Shown: positions 17,164-26,311 of the stretch, piece by piece
Position numbering within the stretch: the first letter of the stretch is position 1
How the letters are laid out: every line of letters begins with the position of its first letter
Source: an uncultured Pelagibacteraceae bacterium
GTDB lineage: Bacteria; Pseudomonadota; Alphaproteobacteria; Pelagibacterales; Pelagibacteraceae
Assembly: GCA_902596925.1 (NCBI GenBank)
Contig: CACJVT010000004.1
Span: 1 to 64,000, forward strand
Reading direction: 5' to 3'
Length of the DNA stretch: 64,000 nt
Notes under the pieces: model-generated
Database searches by the model: none
Told to the model about the DNA's origin: nothing
The model's input: the letters and a program-made list of their open reading frames with translations, nothing else
Program-made: the position numbers and the translations under genes

Positions 17164-17697
17164 CTATTTTCTTTTTATAATCTCTTCAATAGAAAGTTCT
17201 TCATAATGTTCTGTAGGCTGAACAATCCAAGGATCTGAATCTAATTTAATTGGACAAAAATCTGGTTCAAAAGAAGATGATTTTTTTTTCCATAAACAAG
17301 CGGTTTTAATTTCTTTAATAAATCTTTTTGTCGGTTCGTAACCTTTTAACCATTCGATACTTTTATTAAGTGTTAGTCCTGTGTCTGATAAATCATCGAT
17401 TAAAAGAATTTTTTCAAAATCTTTTTCTTTTGCTAATGAGCTTATTTCTCTAGCAAACATTAATTGGCCTTGTTGGTCTTCTAATCCTTTTCCAGTATAA
17501 CTTTGGATAACAATGTAAGCTATTGGGAGTTTTAGTATCCTTGAGAGAATATCAATTATAGGTGCTGCTCCTCTCATTATTCCAACTAAAACTGTAGGCT
17601 TGTAATTATTATGAATTTCAATAGCTAATTTTTCGACTATTTTGATATATTCTTCAAAACTAATTACTAATTTATCCGCCATAGATTTTTTTATCAT
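17164..17697 (-). CDS. Phosphoribosyltransferase (purine-salvage type)
   Basis: A 177-residue type I phosphoribosyltransferase. The PRPP-binding motif ILLIDDLSDTG ends at residue 107, with the two acidic residues at 101-102. The N-terminal VLVGIMRGAAPI loop around 37-47 matches the xanthine/hypoxanthine phosphoribosyltransferases of COG2236. It would convert a free purine base and PRPP to the nucleotide in the cytoplasm. The start could be the first ATG or ATG 17682 (MADKL). The convergent purine permease supports a salvage role. Confidence 0.85.
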   Translation of the reverse strand: MIKKSMADKLVISFEEYIKIVEKLAIEIHNNYKPTVLVGIMRGAAPIIDILSRILKLPIAYIVIQSYTGKGLEDQQGQLMFAREISSLAKEKDFEKILLIDDLSDTGLTLNKSIEWLKGYEPTKRFIKEIKTACLWKKKSSSFEPDFCPIKLDSDPWIVQPTEHYEELSIEEIIKRK

Positions 17698-17730
17698 ATA
17701 AAAAAAATTAAAAAAGATTAAAAAGTAATT

Positions 17731-18621
17731 ATGAAAATTTTTGATTGTTTTATGTATTTTGATGAGGAAATTCTTTTGGATTTAAGAATGAATATTCTTG
17801 ATAAATATGTGGATTACTTTGTAATTGTTGAGAGCACGTTCACTCACAAAGGTGAAGAAAGAAAATTACATTTTAATCATAAACGTTTCGAAAAATTTGA
17901 AAATAAAATTATTTATCTTGTTTATGATGAAAAACCAAAAGATATAAAAGAAATACTTAAAAATGATATAGAGCCTGACATATCTAATAAATTCATAATT
18001 AATGCTCTTTTAAGAGAAAATGGTCAAAGAAATTTCATTATAAATGGTTTAAAAGATGCAGACGACGATGACTATATACTGGTTTCTGATGTAGACGAAA
18101 TTCCAAATCTTGAAGAGGTAGATTTTTCTAAGATTAATCAAAAAATATTGTTGTTTAGACAAGATATGTTTTATTACAAATTTAACCTTAATCTACCAAA
18201 CTTTTCTTGGACAGGAACAAAAGGTTGTAAAAAAAAAAACTTTATATCCCCTCAATGGTTAAGAAATATAAAAGATAGAAAATATAATTTTTTGCGATTT
18301 GATACTTTTTTTTCAAAGACGAAATATATGAATATAAAGATAATAGATAATGGTGGTTGGCATTTTACAAATTTAAAAAATGCAAAAGAAATTGAATATA
18401 AACTTAAATCATATTTACATCATAGAGAATTTGATGTTAATCCAATATCATCTGATGAAATTAAAAAAATAATGAATGATAAAATTGCTATCTACGATTT
18501 ATCTTTAGATAAAAGAACACAAAAAATCGGACATGGAAAAAAACTTCAAAAATATTCTTTAGAAAAATTGCCCAAATTTTTACAAAATAACATTGTTAAC
18601 TATCAAGAATGGATAGATTGA
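17731..18621 (+). CDS. Glycosyltransferase family 17 protein
   Basis: A 296-residue protein with the GT17 N-terminus: KIFDCFMYFDEEILLDLRM, then VDYFVIVESTFTHKGEE near 27-43. The metal/nucleotide-sugar DxD-like motif SDVDEIP is at 119-125, and NGGWHFTNL near 209-217 is also typical. GT17 includes the eukaryotic beta-1,4-N-acetylglucosaminyltransferase MGAT3, and bacterial members are mostly uncharacterised surface-glycan enzymes. It is followed after one base by a DUF1330-like gene. Its AT content resembles its neighbours, so no recent transfer is evident. Confidence 0.87.
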   Translation: MKIFDCFMYFDEEILLDLRMNILDKYVDYFVIVESTFTHKGEERKLHFNHKRFEKFENKIIYLVYDEKPKDIKEILKNDIEPDISNKFIINALLRENGQRNFIINGLKDADDDDYILVSDVDEIPNLEEVDFSKINQKILLFRQDMFYYKFNLNLPNFSWTGTKGCKKKNFISPQWLRNIKDRKYNFLRFDTFFSKTKYMNIKIIDNGGWHFTNLKNAKEIEYKLKSYLHHREFDVNPISSDEIKKIMNDKIAIYDLSLDKRTQKIGHGKKLQKYSLEKLPKFLQNNIVNYQEWID

Positions 18622-18622
18622 A

Positions 18623-18922
18623 ATGAAAAAAGGGTATTGGGTTAGTTTATATTATAAAATAGATAATCAAGAGAATCTAAAAAAATATTCTGAGTTAGCT
18701 ACACCAGTCATAAAAAGTTACGGGGGTGTACCATTAATAAGAGGTGGTAAGCACGATACATTTAATGGTGATGATTTTAGTAGGACTGTTGTATGGGAAT
18801 TTCCAAGTTATTCTAAAGCATTAGAATGTCACTCCTCAAAAGAATATCAAGATAGTTGGGCAGTAGCAAAAAAAACTACAAAAAGACATATGCAAGTAGT
18901 TGAGGGATTTAATACTGAATAG
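18623..18922 (+). CDS. DUF1330-family small protein
   Basis: A 99-residue protein with the ferredoxin-like alpha/beta dimer fold pattern of DUF1330: GYWVSLYYKI at the start, YGGVPLIRGG at about 34-43, VVWEFPSYSKALECHSSKEYQ at about 55-75. The family is common in Proteobacteria and has no settled function; a relation to antibiotic-biosynthesis monooxygenase-like folds is often noted. It begins one base after the GT17 stop and overlaps the convergent DNA glycosylase gene by 14 bases. Confidence 0.83.
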   Translation: MKKGYWVSLYYKIDNQENLKKYSELATPVIKSYGGVPLIRGGKHDTFNGDDFSRTVVWEFPSYSKALECHSSKEYQDSWAVAKKTTKRHMQVVEGFNTE

Positions 18923-19544
18923 GCTCAGGATCTATGCTTCTCCATAAATACCACGTAGCAACGGAACAATAAGGACTAAACCTTTTTTTTAATAATGATA
19001 CAAATTTATCAGGTGGTAAGTATTTTTTTTTATAATTTTTTGAAATAGCTCTCAAAAGGCCAATATCCTGAATTGGCCAAATATTTGATCTGTTATATGT
19101 AAATAATAAAATCATTTCAGCTGACCATCTCCCTATTTGTCTTAATTGTGATAAATAATTTATAGCCTCCTCATCTGACATTTTATCAATCAATTTAGGA
19201 TTAAAAGTTTTTTCTATTGTTTGTTTGGCTAAACTCTTTATTCCTAAAACTTTCTGTCTGCTAAGTCCACAACTTTTTAATTGAGCAAAAGTCATGTTTG
19301 ATACTGTTTTTGCAGTAATTTTATTTTTGCATTTTTTTTTAAATTTTGAAAAAACGGAGTTCGCTGCTGCGACGCTAATTTGTTGTCCAATTATACTTTT
19401 ACATAACGAAAAAAAAATATCTCTCCTTGAAGTCAAAATAGTTTCTGAGGGACTTTCGTAACTTTTGATTAACTTAGAAAGTGTTTGATCTTTTTTAGAT
19501 AAGTATTTTTTTGCCTTGTTCCAATATTTAGGTACTTTAGTCAT
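18909..19544 (-). CDS. DNA-3-methyladenine glycosylase II-like (HhH-GPD)
   Basis: A 211-residue base-excision repair glycosylase of the HhH-GPD superfamily, lacking the N-terminal extra domain of E. coli AlkA. FFSLCKSIIGQQISVAAA is at 44-61, the helix-hairpin-helix LRQIGRWSAEM at 134-144, and the catalytic Asp160 sits in IWPIQDIGL. It removes alkylated bases from DNA. It shares an 8-base overlap with the upstream DMT exporter gene, so the two are likely co-transcribed. Confidence 0.9.
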   Translation of the reverse strand: MTKVPKYWNKAKKYLSKKDQTLSKLIKSYESPSETILTSRRDIFFSLCKSIIGQQISVAAANSVFSKFKKKCKNKITAKTVSNMTFAQLKSCGLSRQKVLGIKSLAKQTIEKTFNPKLIDKMSDEEAINYLSQLRQIGRWSAEMILLFTYNRSNIWPIQDIGLLRAISKNYKKKYLPPDKFVSLLKKRFSPYCSVATWYLWRSIDPEPIQY

Positions 19545-20421
19545 TAATTGACCTAGATGTTATAATTTTTTTCTTATAAATCTCCCTTCTAAAAATTATA
19601 AGCGTTGAAACAATTACCAATAATGACCCTATTAATGTTTTAAATGTGGGTATCTCGTCCCAAATGAAATATCCAAATATGATGGCGAAAACTAAAGCCA
19701 AATATTTAAGAGGCGTTACTAAAGAAACTTCTGAAAATTTATATGATTGACTTAACCACAAGTTTGCAACACCTCCAAAAATACCTATCAAAGATAAAAG
19801 TATGAAATGATTTAAAGTAGGCATAACCCAGCCCTGAGGGATAGTTAAAAAACTTAATAGTGTAATTGCTAAGGAAAAATAAAAAGAAATTAACCACACT
19901 GGTTCGGTTGTTGACAGTTGTCTAATAGTTATGGCTACATAGGATAGGCCTAAACAAAATATAATCGGAAAAATATAATAAATATTCAATTCAGTGATCC
20001 CAGGTTCTGTTATTATAAGAATTCCAACAAAGCCTATAATCACTGCTAACCACCTAAAAATTCCAACTTTTTCATTTAGTAGAAAAATAGATAATATTGT
20101 TGTAAATATTGGTGCAGCAAAAGAAATGCTTACAACAGTTGCTAATGGCAGCTGCCTTAAAGCAATAAATATTGCAATTAGAGCTATTAATCCTGAGCCA
20201 CATCTTAAAGCATGTAGTCCTGGTCGTTGAGTTTTGTAAAAATTATGAAATCTTTCTTTTGGAATTATAAAAAAATAAAAGATTATTCCAAAAAAACCTC
20301 TAAAAAACAAAACCTGCCCAATAGGATAATCTACAGACCACTTTACAATTAAATCCATTAATGAAAATGCACAAATGGACAAAAACATGTACAAAAATCC
20401 CAATTGATTTTTACTTAGCAT
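19537..20421 (-). CDS. DMT-superfamily (EamA) transporter
   Basis: A 294-residue protein with about ten membrane segments arranged as two EamA repeats. The first half has VLFFRGFFG and TVVSISFAAPIFTTILSIFLLNEKVG, the second VSLVTPLKYLALVFAIIFGYFIWDEIP, both classic EamA endings. Such proteins export small metabolites such as amino acids, but the substrate cannot be read from sequence. It is the first gene of a two-gene minus-strand unit with the DNA glycosylase, and is divergent from msrA with a 35-base gap. Confidence 0.9.
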   Translation of the reverse strand: MLSKNQLGFLYMFLSICAFSLMDLIVKWSVDYPIGQVLFFRGFFGIIFYFFIIPKERFHNFYKTQRPGLHALRCGSGLIALIAIFIALRQLPLATVVSISFAAPIFTTILSIFLLNEKVGIFRWLAVIIGFVGILIITEPGITELNIYYIFPIIFCLGLSYVAITIRQLSTTEPVWLISFYFSLAITLLSFLTIPQGWVMPTLNHFILLSLIGIFGGVANLWLSQSYKFSEVSLVTPLKYLALVFAIIFGYFIWDEIPTFKTLIGSLLVIVSTLIIFRREIYKKKIITSRSIND

Positions 20422-20456
20422 ATGAATAATTTGTAAATTAAATTAAATCTTATTCA

Positions 20457-20900
20457 ATGGAAATAGCTGTTTTAGCACTTGGATGTTTTTGGGGACCTGA
20501 AATTAAATTCAGTAAAATAGATGGCATAATCAAAACAGAAGTTGGCTACTGTGGAGGTAATAGCTCAATCACCACTTATAAAGAAGTTTGCACTGGCAAT
20601 ACAAATCATGCTGAAGTGGTAAAGTTAGATTTTGATGAAAAAATTATCACATACGAAAAAATTTTAAAAATATTTTTTCAAATTCATGATCCAACTACTT
20701 TAAATTCTCAAGGGCCAGATTTTGGAACCCAGTATAGAAGTGAAATATTTTATCTTAATGACAATCAAAAAATGATAGCTGAGAAGGTATTAAATGAAGT
20801 GAATGAACGTTTATCTGGAAAAGTTGTAACAAAAATATCTTTACTAAAAAATTACTGTCCAGCTGAGGAATATCATCAAAAATACTTAGAAAAGCGATAA
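20457..20900 (+). CDS. msrA: Peptide-methionine (S)-S-oxide reductase MsrA
   Basis: A 147-residue enzyme that repairs oxidised methionine. The catalytic Cys10 is in GCFWG, VGYCGG is at about 31-36, FFQIHDPTTLNSQGPDFGTQYRS is represented in the middle, and YCPAEEYHQKYL closes the protein. The length is on the short side for MsrA because the N-terminal leader is missing. It is followed after one base by a sulfurtransferase gene, and so may head a four-gene unit that continues into the efflux genes. Confidence 0.95.
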   Translation: MEIAVLALGCFWGPEIKFSKIDGIIKTEVGYCGGNSSITTYKEVCTGNTNHAEVVKLDFDEKIITYEKILKIFFQIHDPTTLNSQGPDFGTQYRSEIFYLNDNQKMIAEKVLNEVNERLSGKVVTKISLLKNYCPAEEYHQKYLEKR

Positions 20901-20901
20901 C

Positions 20902-21717
20902 ATGTCTTTGGTTGAAACTGATTGGTTAGAAAAAAACCTTACTAAGGTGAAAATTATTGACTGCTCTTGGCATATGCCACAAACACAGAGAAATGGTTTC
21001 GATGAATATAAATCTCTTCATATACCTGGCGCAATTTTTTTTGATATAGATGAAAATTCAAGAAAGGATACTGCTTTACCACATATGTTAGTTGACCAAA
21101 TGAGTTGGGATAAAATTATTTCGAATATGGGAATTAAAAAAAATGATGAAATAGTCATTTACGATAATTCAGATGTTATAAGCTCATGTCGTGGTTGGTT
21201 TAATTTTATTTATTACGGACATGATCCAAAATTAATAAATGTTTTAAATGGTGGTTTAAAGAAATGGCTTAAAGAAAAAAAGAAAGTAACTGATGAAATT
21301 TCAAATATAGATAAATCAGATTATAAAGGTAGCGAGAGAAAAGATCTTGTTAAGAGTAAACAAGCAATTGATCAAAATATAGACGAAAAAATATTCACAT
21401 TAATTGATGCTCGAAGTAGAGAAAGATTTGAAGGTAAAATCCCTGAACCCAGAAAAGGTCTTAGAAGCGGATGTATAAAAAACTCTTTTTGTATACCGTT
21501 TAATGACTGTCTAAATGACGATAAAACTTTTAAAAATAAAGATCAACTTAAAGAAATTTTTAAAACAAGTATTGAAAATTTAGAGCAAAATAAGATTGTT
21601 TTTTCATGTGGTTCAGGTGTTACAGCGTGTGTTTTGGCACTAGCTTATTCTTTAATTAATGATAAATATCTTCCTTGTATATATGATGGCTCTTGGGCCG
21701 AATACGGATTAATTTAA
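20902..21717 (+). CDS. sseA: Two-domain rhodanese sulfurtransferase (SseA / 3-mercaptopyruvate type)
   Basis: A 271-residue protein of two rhodanese domains. The C-terminal domain carries the active-site loop CGSGVTAC with catalytic Cys236; the CGSGVTA form is that of 3-mercaptopyruvate sulfurtransferases. DARSRERFEGKIPEPRKGLRSG, about two thirds along, is the family linker. The enzyme moves sulfur from mercaptopyruvate or thiosulfate to an acceptor such as cyanide or thioredoxin. It lies one base behind msrA and seven bases before the efflux adaptor. Confidence 0.93.
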   Translation: MSLVETDWLEKNLTKVKIIDCSWHMPQTQRNGFDEYKSLHIPGAIFFDIDENSRKDTALPHMLVDQMSWDKIISNMGIKKNDEIVIYDNSDVISSCRGWFNFIYYGHDPKLINVLNGGLKKWLKEKKKVTDEISNIDKSDYKGSERKDLVKSKQAIDQNIDEKIFTLIDARSRERFEGKIPEPRKGLRSGCIKNSFCIPFNDCLNDDKTFKNKDQLKEIFKTSIENLEQNKIVFSCGSGVTACVLALAYSLINDKYLPCIYDGSWAEYGLI

Positions 21718-21724
21718 ATTTAAT

Positions 21725-22594
21725 ATGAAAAGATCTACGAAAACAATTTCAATAATATTTGTGTTTTTTTTAATAATTACAATTGTAATTGTTGGAAGAT
21801 CAATGATTGGCAATCATTTTAAAAAAAAATTCAGTAAGAGACCACCACCAGGAATAATTGTAACTGAGGTTATCGAAAAAGAATTCTCTGAACAAATAGA
21901 AACTTACGGTACAGCAATTTCTAAAAAATCAAAAACTTTTAAGATTAAAAAAGATGATCTTTTTGAGGATTTAAAACTTAAAAATTTTGTTAAAAAAGGA
22001 GATGTTTTAATTAAATTAAAAAGTGGGGATATATTGGCTCCATTTAGTGGGGTTCTTGGCTACACAGGTTTAACTGAGGACATTCTTGTTTCAAATAACA
22101 TATTTATCATTACTCTTGATGATAACTCAATAATTTACTCAGATATTAAAATTCCAGAAAGCTACTCTACATTTATAGAAAAAGGTCTTCCAGTCGAAGT
22201 GACCTTATCTAGTTTTAAAGATAAAACTTTTTCAGGTGAAATAGATTTTGTTTCAAGCAGAATAAATGCGGACACCAGAAGTTTATTATCAAGAATAAAA
22301 GTGAAAAATGAAAATTTAGAATTAATTTCAGGTTCACTTTTAGAGGTAAGAGTAAAATTTGATTTGAGAAATTCTTTAAGTGTACCTGATACAAGTGTGA
22401 TGATAGAGGGCGATAAATCATATGTTTACAAAATTAGTGCAGAAAATATTGCAAACAAAACTGAGGTAAAAACTGGCCTTAGAGGCGATAGTAACATTGA
22501 AATAATTTCAGGCTTAGCTGCGGGTGATATAATTGTAGCCGAGGGTCTAAAAAAGGTAAGGCCTCGTGGAAAAATAAAACCTATTAATAAATAA
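21725..22594 (+). CDS. RND efflux periplasmic adaptor (membrane fusion protein)
   Basis: A 289-residue adaptor with an N-terminal membrane anchor (about 8-26), a short lipoyl-like barrel (SGDILAPFSGVLGY near 100-113), a beta-barrel domain and the membrane-proximal end with SGLAAGDIIVAEGLKKVRPRG. The alpha-helical hairpin that usually splits the lipoyl domain is almost absent, so it is one of the short adaptors. It couples the inner-membrane pump to an outer-membrane channel. Its stop overlaps the pump gene's ATG by one base. Confidence 0.9.
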   Translation: MKRSTKTISIIFVFFLIITIVIVGRSMIGNHFKKKFSKRPPPGIIVTEVIEKEFSEQIETYGTAISKKSKTFKIKKDDLFEDLKLKNFVKKGDVLIKLKSGDILAPFSGVLGYTGLTEDILVSNNIFIITLDDNSIIYSDIKIPESYSTFIEKGLPVEVTLSSFKDKTFSGEIDFVSSRINADTRSLLSRIKVKNENLELISGSLLEVRVKFDLRNSLSVPDTSVMIEGDKSYVYKISAENIANKTEVKTGLRGDSNIEIISGLAAGDIIVAEGLKKVRPRGKIKPINK

Positions 22595-25500
22595 TGTTTA
22601 TTACTGAATTAAGTATTAAAAGACCGACGGTATCTTGGGTTATGTCACTGATACTGATCATATTTGGTTTATTTGTTTTTTGGAAATTGCCCGTTAGAGA
22701 ATTGCCCAATGGAATTCAACCACCTGTTGTTCAAGTTCAAGTAGACTACAAGTCTGCATCAGCTTCAATAGTAGATCAAGAGGTCACACAAGTTGTTGAA
22801 GATGTTATTGGTGGGGCAGAGGGTATAAAAAATATAGACTCCAAATCTGAAAATGGAAGAAGCATAATTAATGTCGAGTTTGATACGAGTATTGATCTAG
22901 ATAATGCTGCCAATGATATAAGAGAAAGAGTTGCAAGAGTTGTGGATAATTTGCCAACGGAGTCAGATCCACCACAAATACTTAAACGAGCTGCAGGGTT
23001 TACAACAACAATGTGGCTGTCATTATCCTCATCTTCATGGAGCGACCTTGAATTAGGAGATTACGCGGAGAGATATCTTGTAGACCAATTTTCAAGTGTT
23101 AAAAATGTTGGAAGAATAAGGGTTGGTGGATTAAGAGAATTAAGCATTAGAGTTTGGATTGATCCTATTAAACTTGCAGCTAATGATTTAACCATTAAAG
23201 AAGTTGAATTTGCAATTCGTGGAGAAAATGTAAGTTTGCCTGCAGGAACTTTAGAAGCAGATAATATCGACTTAACACTAAATCTAGATAAATCATACAA
23301 CGATATTGAAACTATAAAGCAAATACCCATCAAAAAAACTAGTAATCGTGTAATTCAGTTATCAGACGTAGCAAATGTTGAATTCGGTCCAGTATCAGAG
23401 AAAACTCTTTTTAAAGCTCAAACTAAAGATCAAATAAATTTGAAAACCATAGGAATAGGTATCTATGCAAGAAGTGGTGCTTCAACGGTAGAACTTTCAA
23501 ATGATATCAAAAAAAAAATTGTTGAAGTAAAAAAATCTTTACCAGAAGAATTGGATTTAAGGGTTTCGTTCAATAGAGCTAACTATGTTGAGGCTGCAAT
23601 TGAAGAAGTATATAAAACTTTGGTCATTGCGTTTATCTTAGTTGTATTGATAATTTATTTATTTTTAGGGAATTTAAAGGCAGTCATCGTACCTGCTATT
23701 GCACTACCCGTGAGTTTAATTGCATCCTTTCTAGGCTTATACATATTTGGTCTTTCTATTAATATTTTTGTCCTTTTAAGTTTTATTTTAGCGATTGGTA
23801 TAATCACAGACGACTCAGTTATTATGACAGATGCAATATACAGACGAATAGAGAATGGCGAGACCCCACTCGTTGCAGCTTATAAAGGCTCTAAACAAAT
23901 TTCTTTTGCTATCGTTGCTACAACACTAATTTTAGTAGCAGTTTTCTTACCGTTAATATTCATTGAGGGAATTTCTGGAACATTATTTAGAGAAACAGCG
24001 ATTGCATTATCTTTTTCGATTGTAGTTTCTTCTTTTGTTGCATTAACTTTGTCACCAATGCTTGCAAGTAAATTTTTATACAAAAAAAAATCAAAAAAAA
24101 TTTTTATTCAAAAATTTGAAAAAATTTTTTCTAACTTCGCAAAATTTTATGAGGAAACTTTAGTAAACGTTATTAATAAAACTAAAACTGTAAGTTTTTT
24201 TATTGTTTTTATAATAATCGCTTCAGTGCTTTTATTTAGTTTCTCAAAAAAAGAACTTTTGCCTATGGAGGATCGAGGAGCATATCTAATAATTGGCTCA
24301 ACTGATGAAGGAAGTTCTTTTGAATATACTCAAGAACAAGCCCAAAAAGTAGAGGCAAGACTTATTCCTTTGCTACAAGCTGAGGATAGCCCATATTCAA
24401 GATTTATAATGCGTGTTCCAGGATTTGGAAATTCAGCTAATTCATATAATAGTTTTATAATAATCGCTCTCCTTGATGATTGGAAAAATCGTAAAAAAGG
24501 TCAACAAGTTGTTCTTAGAGAAGCGATTGGGAAAATAGTAACTTTACCCCAAGCCCTAGCTTTTCCTATATCTCCTCAATCTATAAGAGTATCAAATTAC
24601 AACAAACCAGTTCAAATGGTCATTTATGGAAATACTTATGAGGAACTTGAGGCAATACAAAAAAAAATTATACGAACACTCAGATCTAATAAAAATCTCT
24701 CAAGAATTGAGTCTGATTACAATCGAAACAAACCAGAGGTAAAATTAATAATAAATAAAAATAAAGCCAAAGATCTAGGTGTCTCAACTAAATCAATTGG
24801 TGAAACACTTGAAACACTTTATGGAGGTAAAAAAATAACGACTTTTAATAAACTAGGCAAAGAATATCCAATAATCGTTCAACAATATTTATCTGATCGA
24901 CGAAATAAAGAGGGTGTTTCGAAAATATTTGTTCGCTCTGAAACCAATGGAAAATTAATATCTTTAGCAAATCTTGTTAGTTTTAAAGAAGAAGGTTCAG
25001 CAAAAGAACTTGCTAGATATAATAGACAACGGGCTGTAACAATTTCTGCAAATATTAGTGAGGGGTATACATTAACAGAAGCGATTAAATACTTCGAAAA
25101 TGTGATGGTTGATTTAGCACCAGAGAACCAAATTACTTGGAAAGGAAAATCAGAGGAAATTAAAGAAACAAGTAATGAATTATTTATAATTTTTGCTTTA
25201 GCTTTACTAACTGCTTATTTGGTTATGGCTGCAACATTCAACTCATTTGTTCATCCATTTGTTATAATCTTAACTGTGCCTTTGGCTATTTTTGGAGGAT
25301 TAGTGTTTATTTTATTTTTAAATAGCTCAGTAAATATTTTTTCTCAAATTGCATTAATTATACTAATAGGTATCTCAACTAAGAATAGTATTTTAATTGT
25401 AGATTACGCAAACCAAATTAGATCTAGTGGAAAAACTATTGAATTAGCTGTTAAAGAAGCGTGTGCTGTTCGGTTTAGACCAATTATAATGACATCACTT

Positions 25501-25722
25501 AGTACGATGATTGCAATGATGCCTTTAGTGATTGGAAATTTTGGCCCTGGTGCAGGAGAGGGTTCAAGATTAGCGGTTGGTTCTACAATATTAGGGGGAA
25601 TGATTATTTCAACTTTCTTTACTTTATATGTCACTCCTTCAATGTATCTCGCATTAGCAAAAAATACTAAAAGGATTGATATAGTTGACCTAGAACTAAA
25701 AAAAGAATTGTCTAAAAAATAA
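22594..25722 (+). CDS. RND-family efflux transporter permease
   Basis: A 1042-residue AcrB/MexB-type proton-driven pump. Twelve membrane segments are seen: one near the N-terminus, then five between about 340 and 550, and the same again after residue 860, separated by two large periplasmic loops. The transmembrane-4 pattern GIITDDSVIMTDAIYRR carries the acidic pair used for proton transfer. FRPIIMTSLSTMIAMMPLV near the C-terminus is also typical. With its adaptor it exports hydrophobic compounds; no TolC-like gene is in the window. Confidence 0.95.
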   Translation: MFITELSIKRPTVSWVMSLILIIFGLFVFWKLPVRELPNGIQPPVVQVQVDYKSASASIVDQEVTQVVEDVIGGAEGIKNIDSKSENGRSIINVEFDTSIDLDNAANDIRERVARVVDNLPTESDPPQILKRAAGFTTTMWLSLSSSSWSDLELGDYAERYLVDQFSSVKNVGRIRVGGLRELSIRVWIDPIKLAANDLTIKEVEFAIRGENVSLPAGTLEADNIDLTLNLDKSYNDIETIKQIPIKKTSNRVIQLSDVANVEFGPVSEKTLFKAQTKDQINLKTIGIGIYARSGASTVELSNDIKKKIVEVKKSLPEELDLRVSFNRANYVEAAIEEVYKTLVIAFILVVLIIYLFLGNLKAVIVPAIALPVSLIASFLGLYIFGLSINIFVLLSFILAIGIITDDSVIMTDAIYRRIENGETPLVAAYKGSKQISFAIVATTLILVAVFLPLIFIEGISGTLFRETAIALSFSIVVSSFVALTLSPMLASKFLYKKKSKKIFIQKFEKIFSNFAKFYEETLVNVINKTKTVSFFIVFIIIASVLLFSFSKKELLPMEDRGAYLIIGSTDEGSSFEYTQEQAQKVEARLIPLLQAEDSPYSRFIMRVPGFGNSANSYNSFIIIALLDDWKNRKKGQQVVLREAIGKIVTLPQALAFPISPQSIRVSNYNKPVQMVIYGNTYEELEAIQKKIIRTLRSNKNLSRIESDYNRNKPEVKLIINKNKAKDLGVSTKSIGETLETLYGGKKITTFNKLGKEYPIIVQQYLSDRRNKEGVSKIFVRSETNGKLISLANLVSFKEEGSAKELARYNRQRAVTISANISEGYTLTEAIKYFENVMVDLAPENQITWKGKSEEIKETSNELFIIFALALLTAYLVMAATFNSFVHPFVIILTVPLAIFGGLVFILFLNSSVNIFSQIALIILIGISTKNSILIVDYANQIRSSGKTIELAVKEACAVRFRPIIMTSLSTMIAMMPLVIGNFGPGAGEGSRLAVGSTILGGMIISTFFTLYVTPSMYLALAKNTKRIDIVDLELKKELSKK

Positions 25723-26311
25723 TATACTTTTTTTTGTTTAATGAGCTTTTACATTTCAATAATTGATTTTTGTATTTTTTAGATTGTCTCTCAACTTTTT
25801 TAGCTAGTCCAATTACTTTTTTATTTTTTTTATAATTTTTATAATTTCCCCATCCTTCATGATATGCAAGATACTGTTTGAAAGCATCTTTCTTTGATAT
25901 CTTTAAAATATTTTCTGATTTATTTGTATACCATCCAATGAAGTCAACACTGTCTTTAAATCTTGCTCTTGTTGCTAATTTATTACCAGTTTCTTTTTTA
26001 TATTGCTCCCAAGTTCCTTTAATTGCTTGTGAATAACCAAAAGAACTAGAAGGTCGTTTATAAGGTATCACTTTAAAAATTTTTTGTCTTGCCGGTTTAG
26101 CAAGCCAATCAAAATCAGACTCCATTTTTATTATTGCTAATTGAATATAGATTGGTGTGCCCCACTTTTGCTCAACTTTTTTTGTATGTTTATACCATAG
26201 ATATCTTTCACTAAAAATTGAACAACTGTTAGAAGTGTTTGATGGAATTGATGAGCAGCCGATTGTAAAAAAATAAATAAAAATTAATAATTTATTTTTT
26301 AAATCTACCAT
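25712..26311 (-). CDS. Putative lytic transglycosylase-like lipoprotein
   Basis: A 199-residue protein with a lipoprotein signal peptide (lipobox TIGC, Cys19). The mature part has IIKMESDFDW with Glu64 in the position of the catalytic glutamate of SLT-type transglycosylases, then SSFGYSQAIKGTWEQY and YLAYHEGWGNY, which match the soluble-lytic-transglycosylase-like domain. It probably cleaves peptidoglycan glycan strands in the periplasm. It overlaps the upstream VanZ-like gene by 20 bases and the convergent RND gene by 11. Confidence 0.8.
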   Translation of the reverse strand: MVDLKNKLLIFIYFFTIGCSSIPSNTSNSCSIFSERYLWYKHTKKVEQKWGTPIYIQLAIIKMESDFDWLAKPARQKIFKVIPYKRPSSSFGYSQAIKGTWEQYKKETGNKLATRARFKDSVDFIGWYTNKSENILKISKKDAFKQYLAYHEGWGNYKNYKKNKKVIGLAKKVERQSKKYKNQLLKCKSSLNKKKYIIF

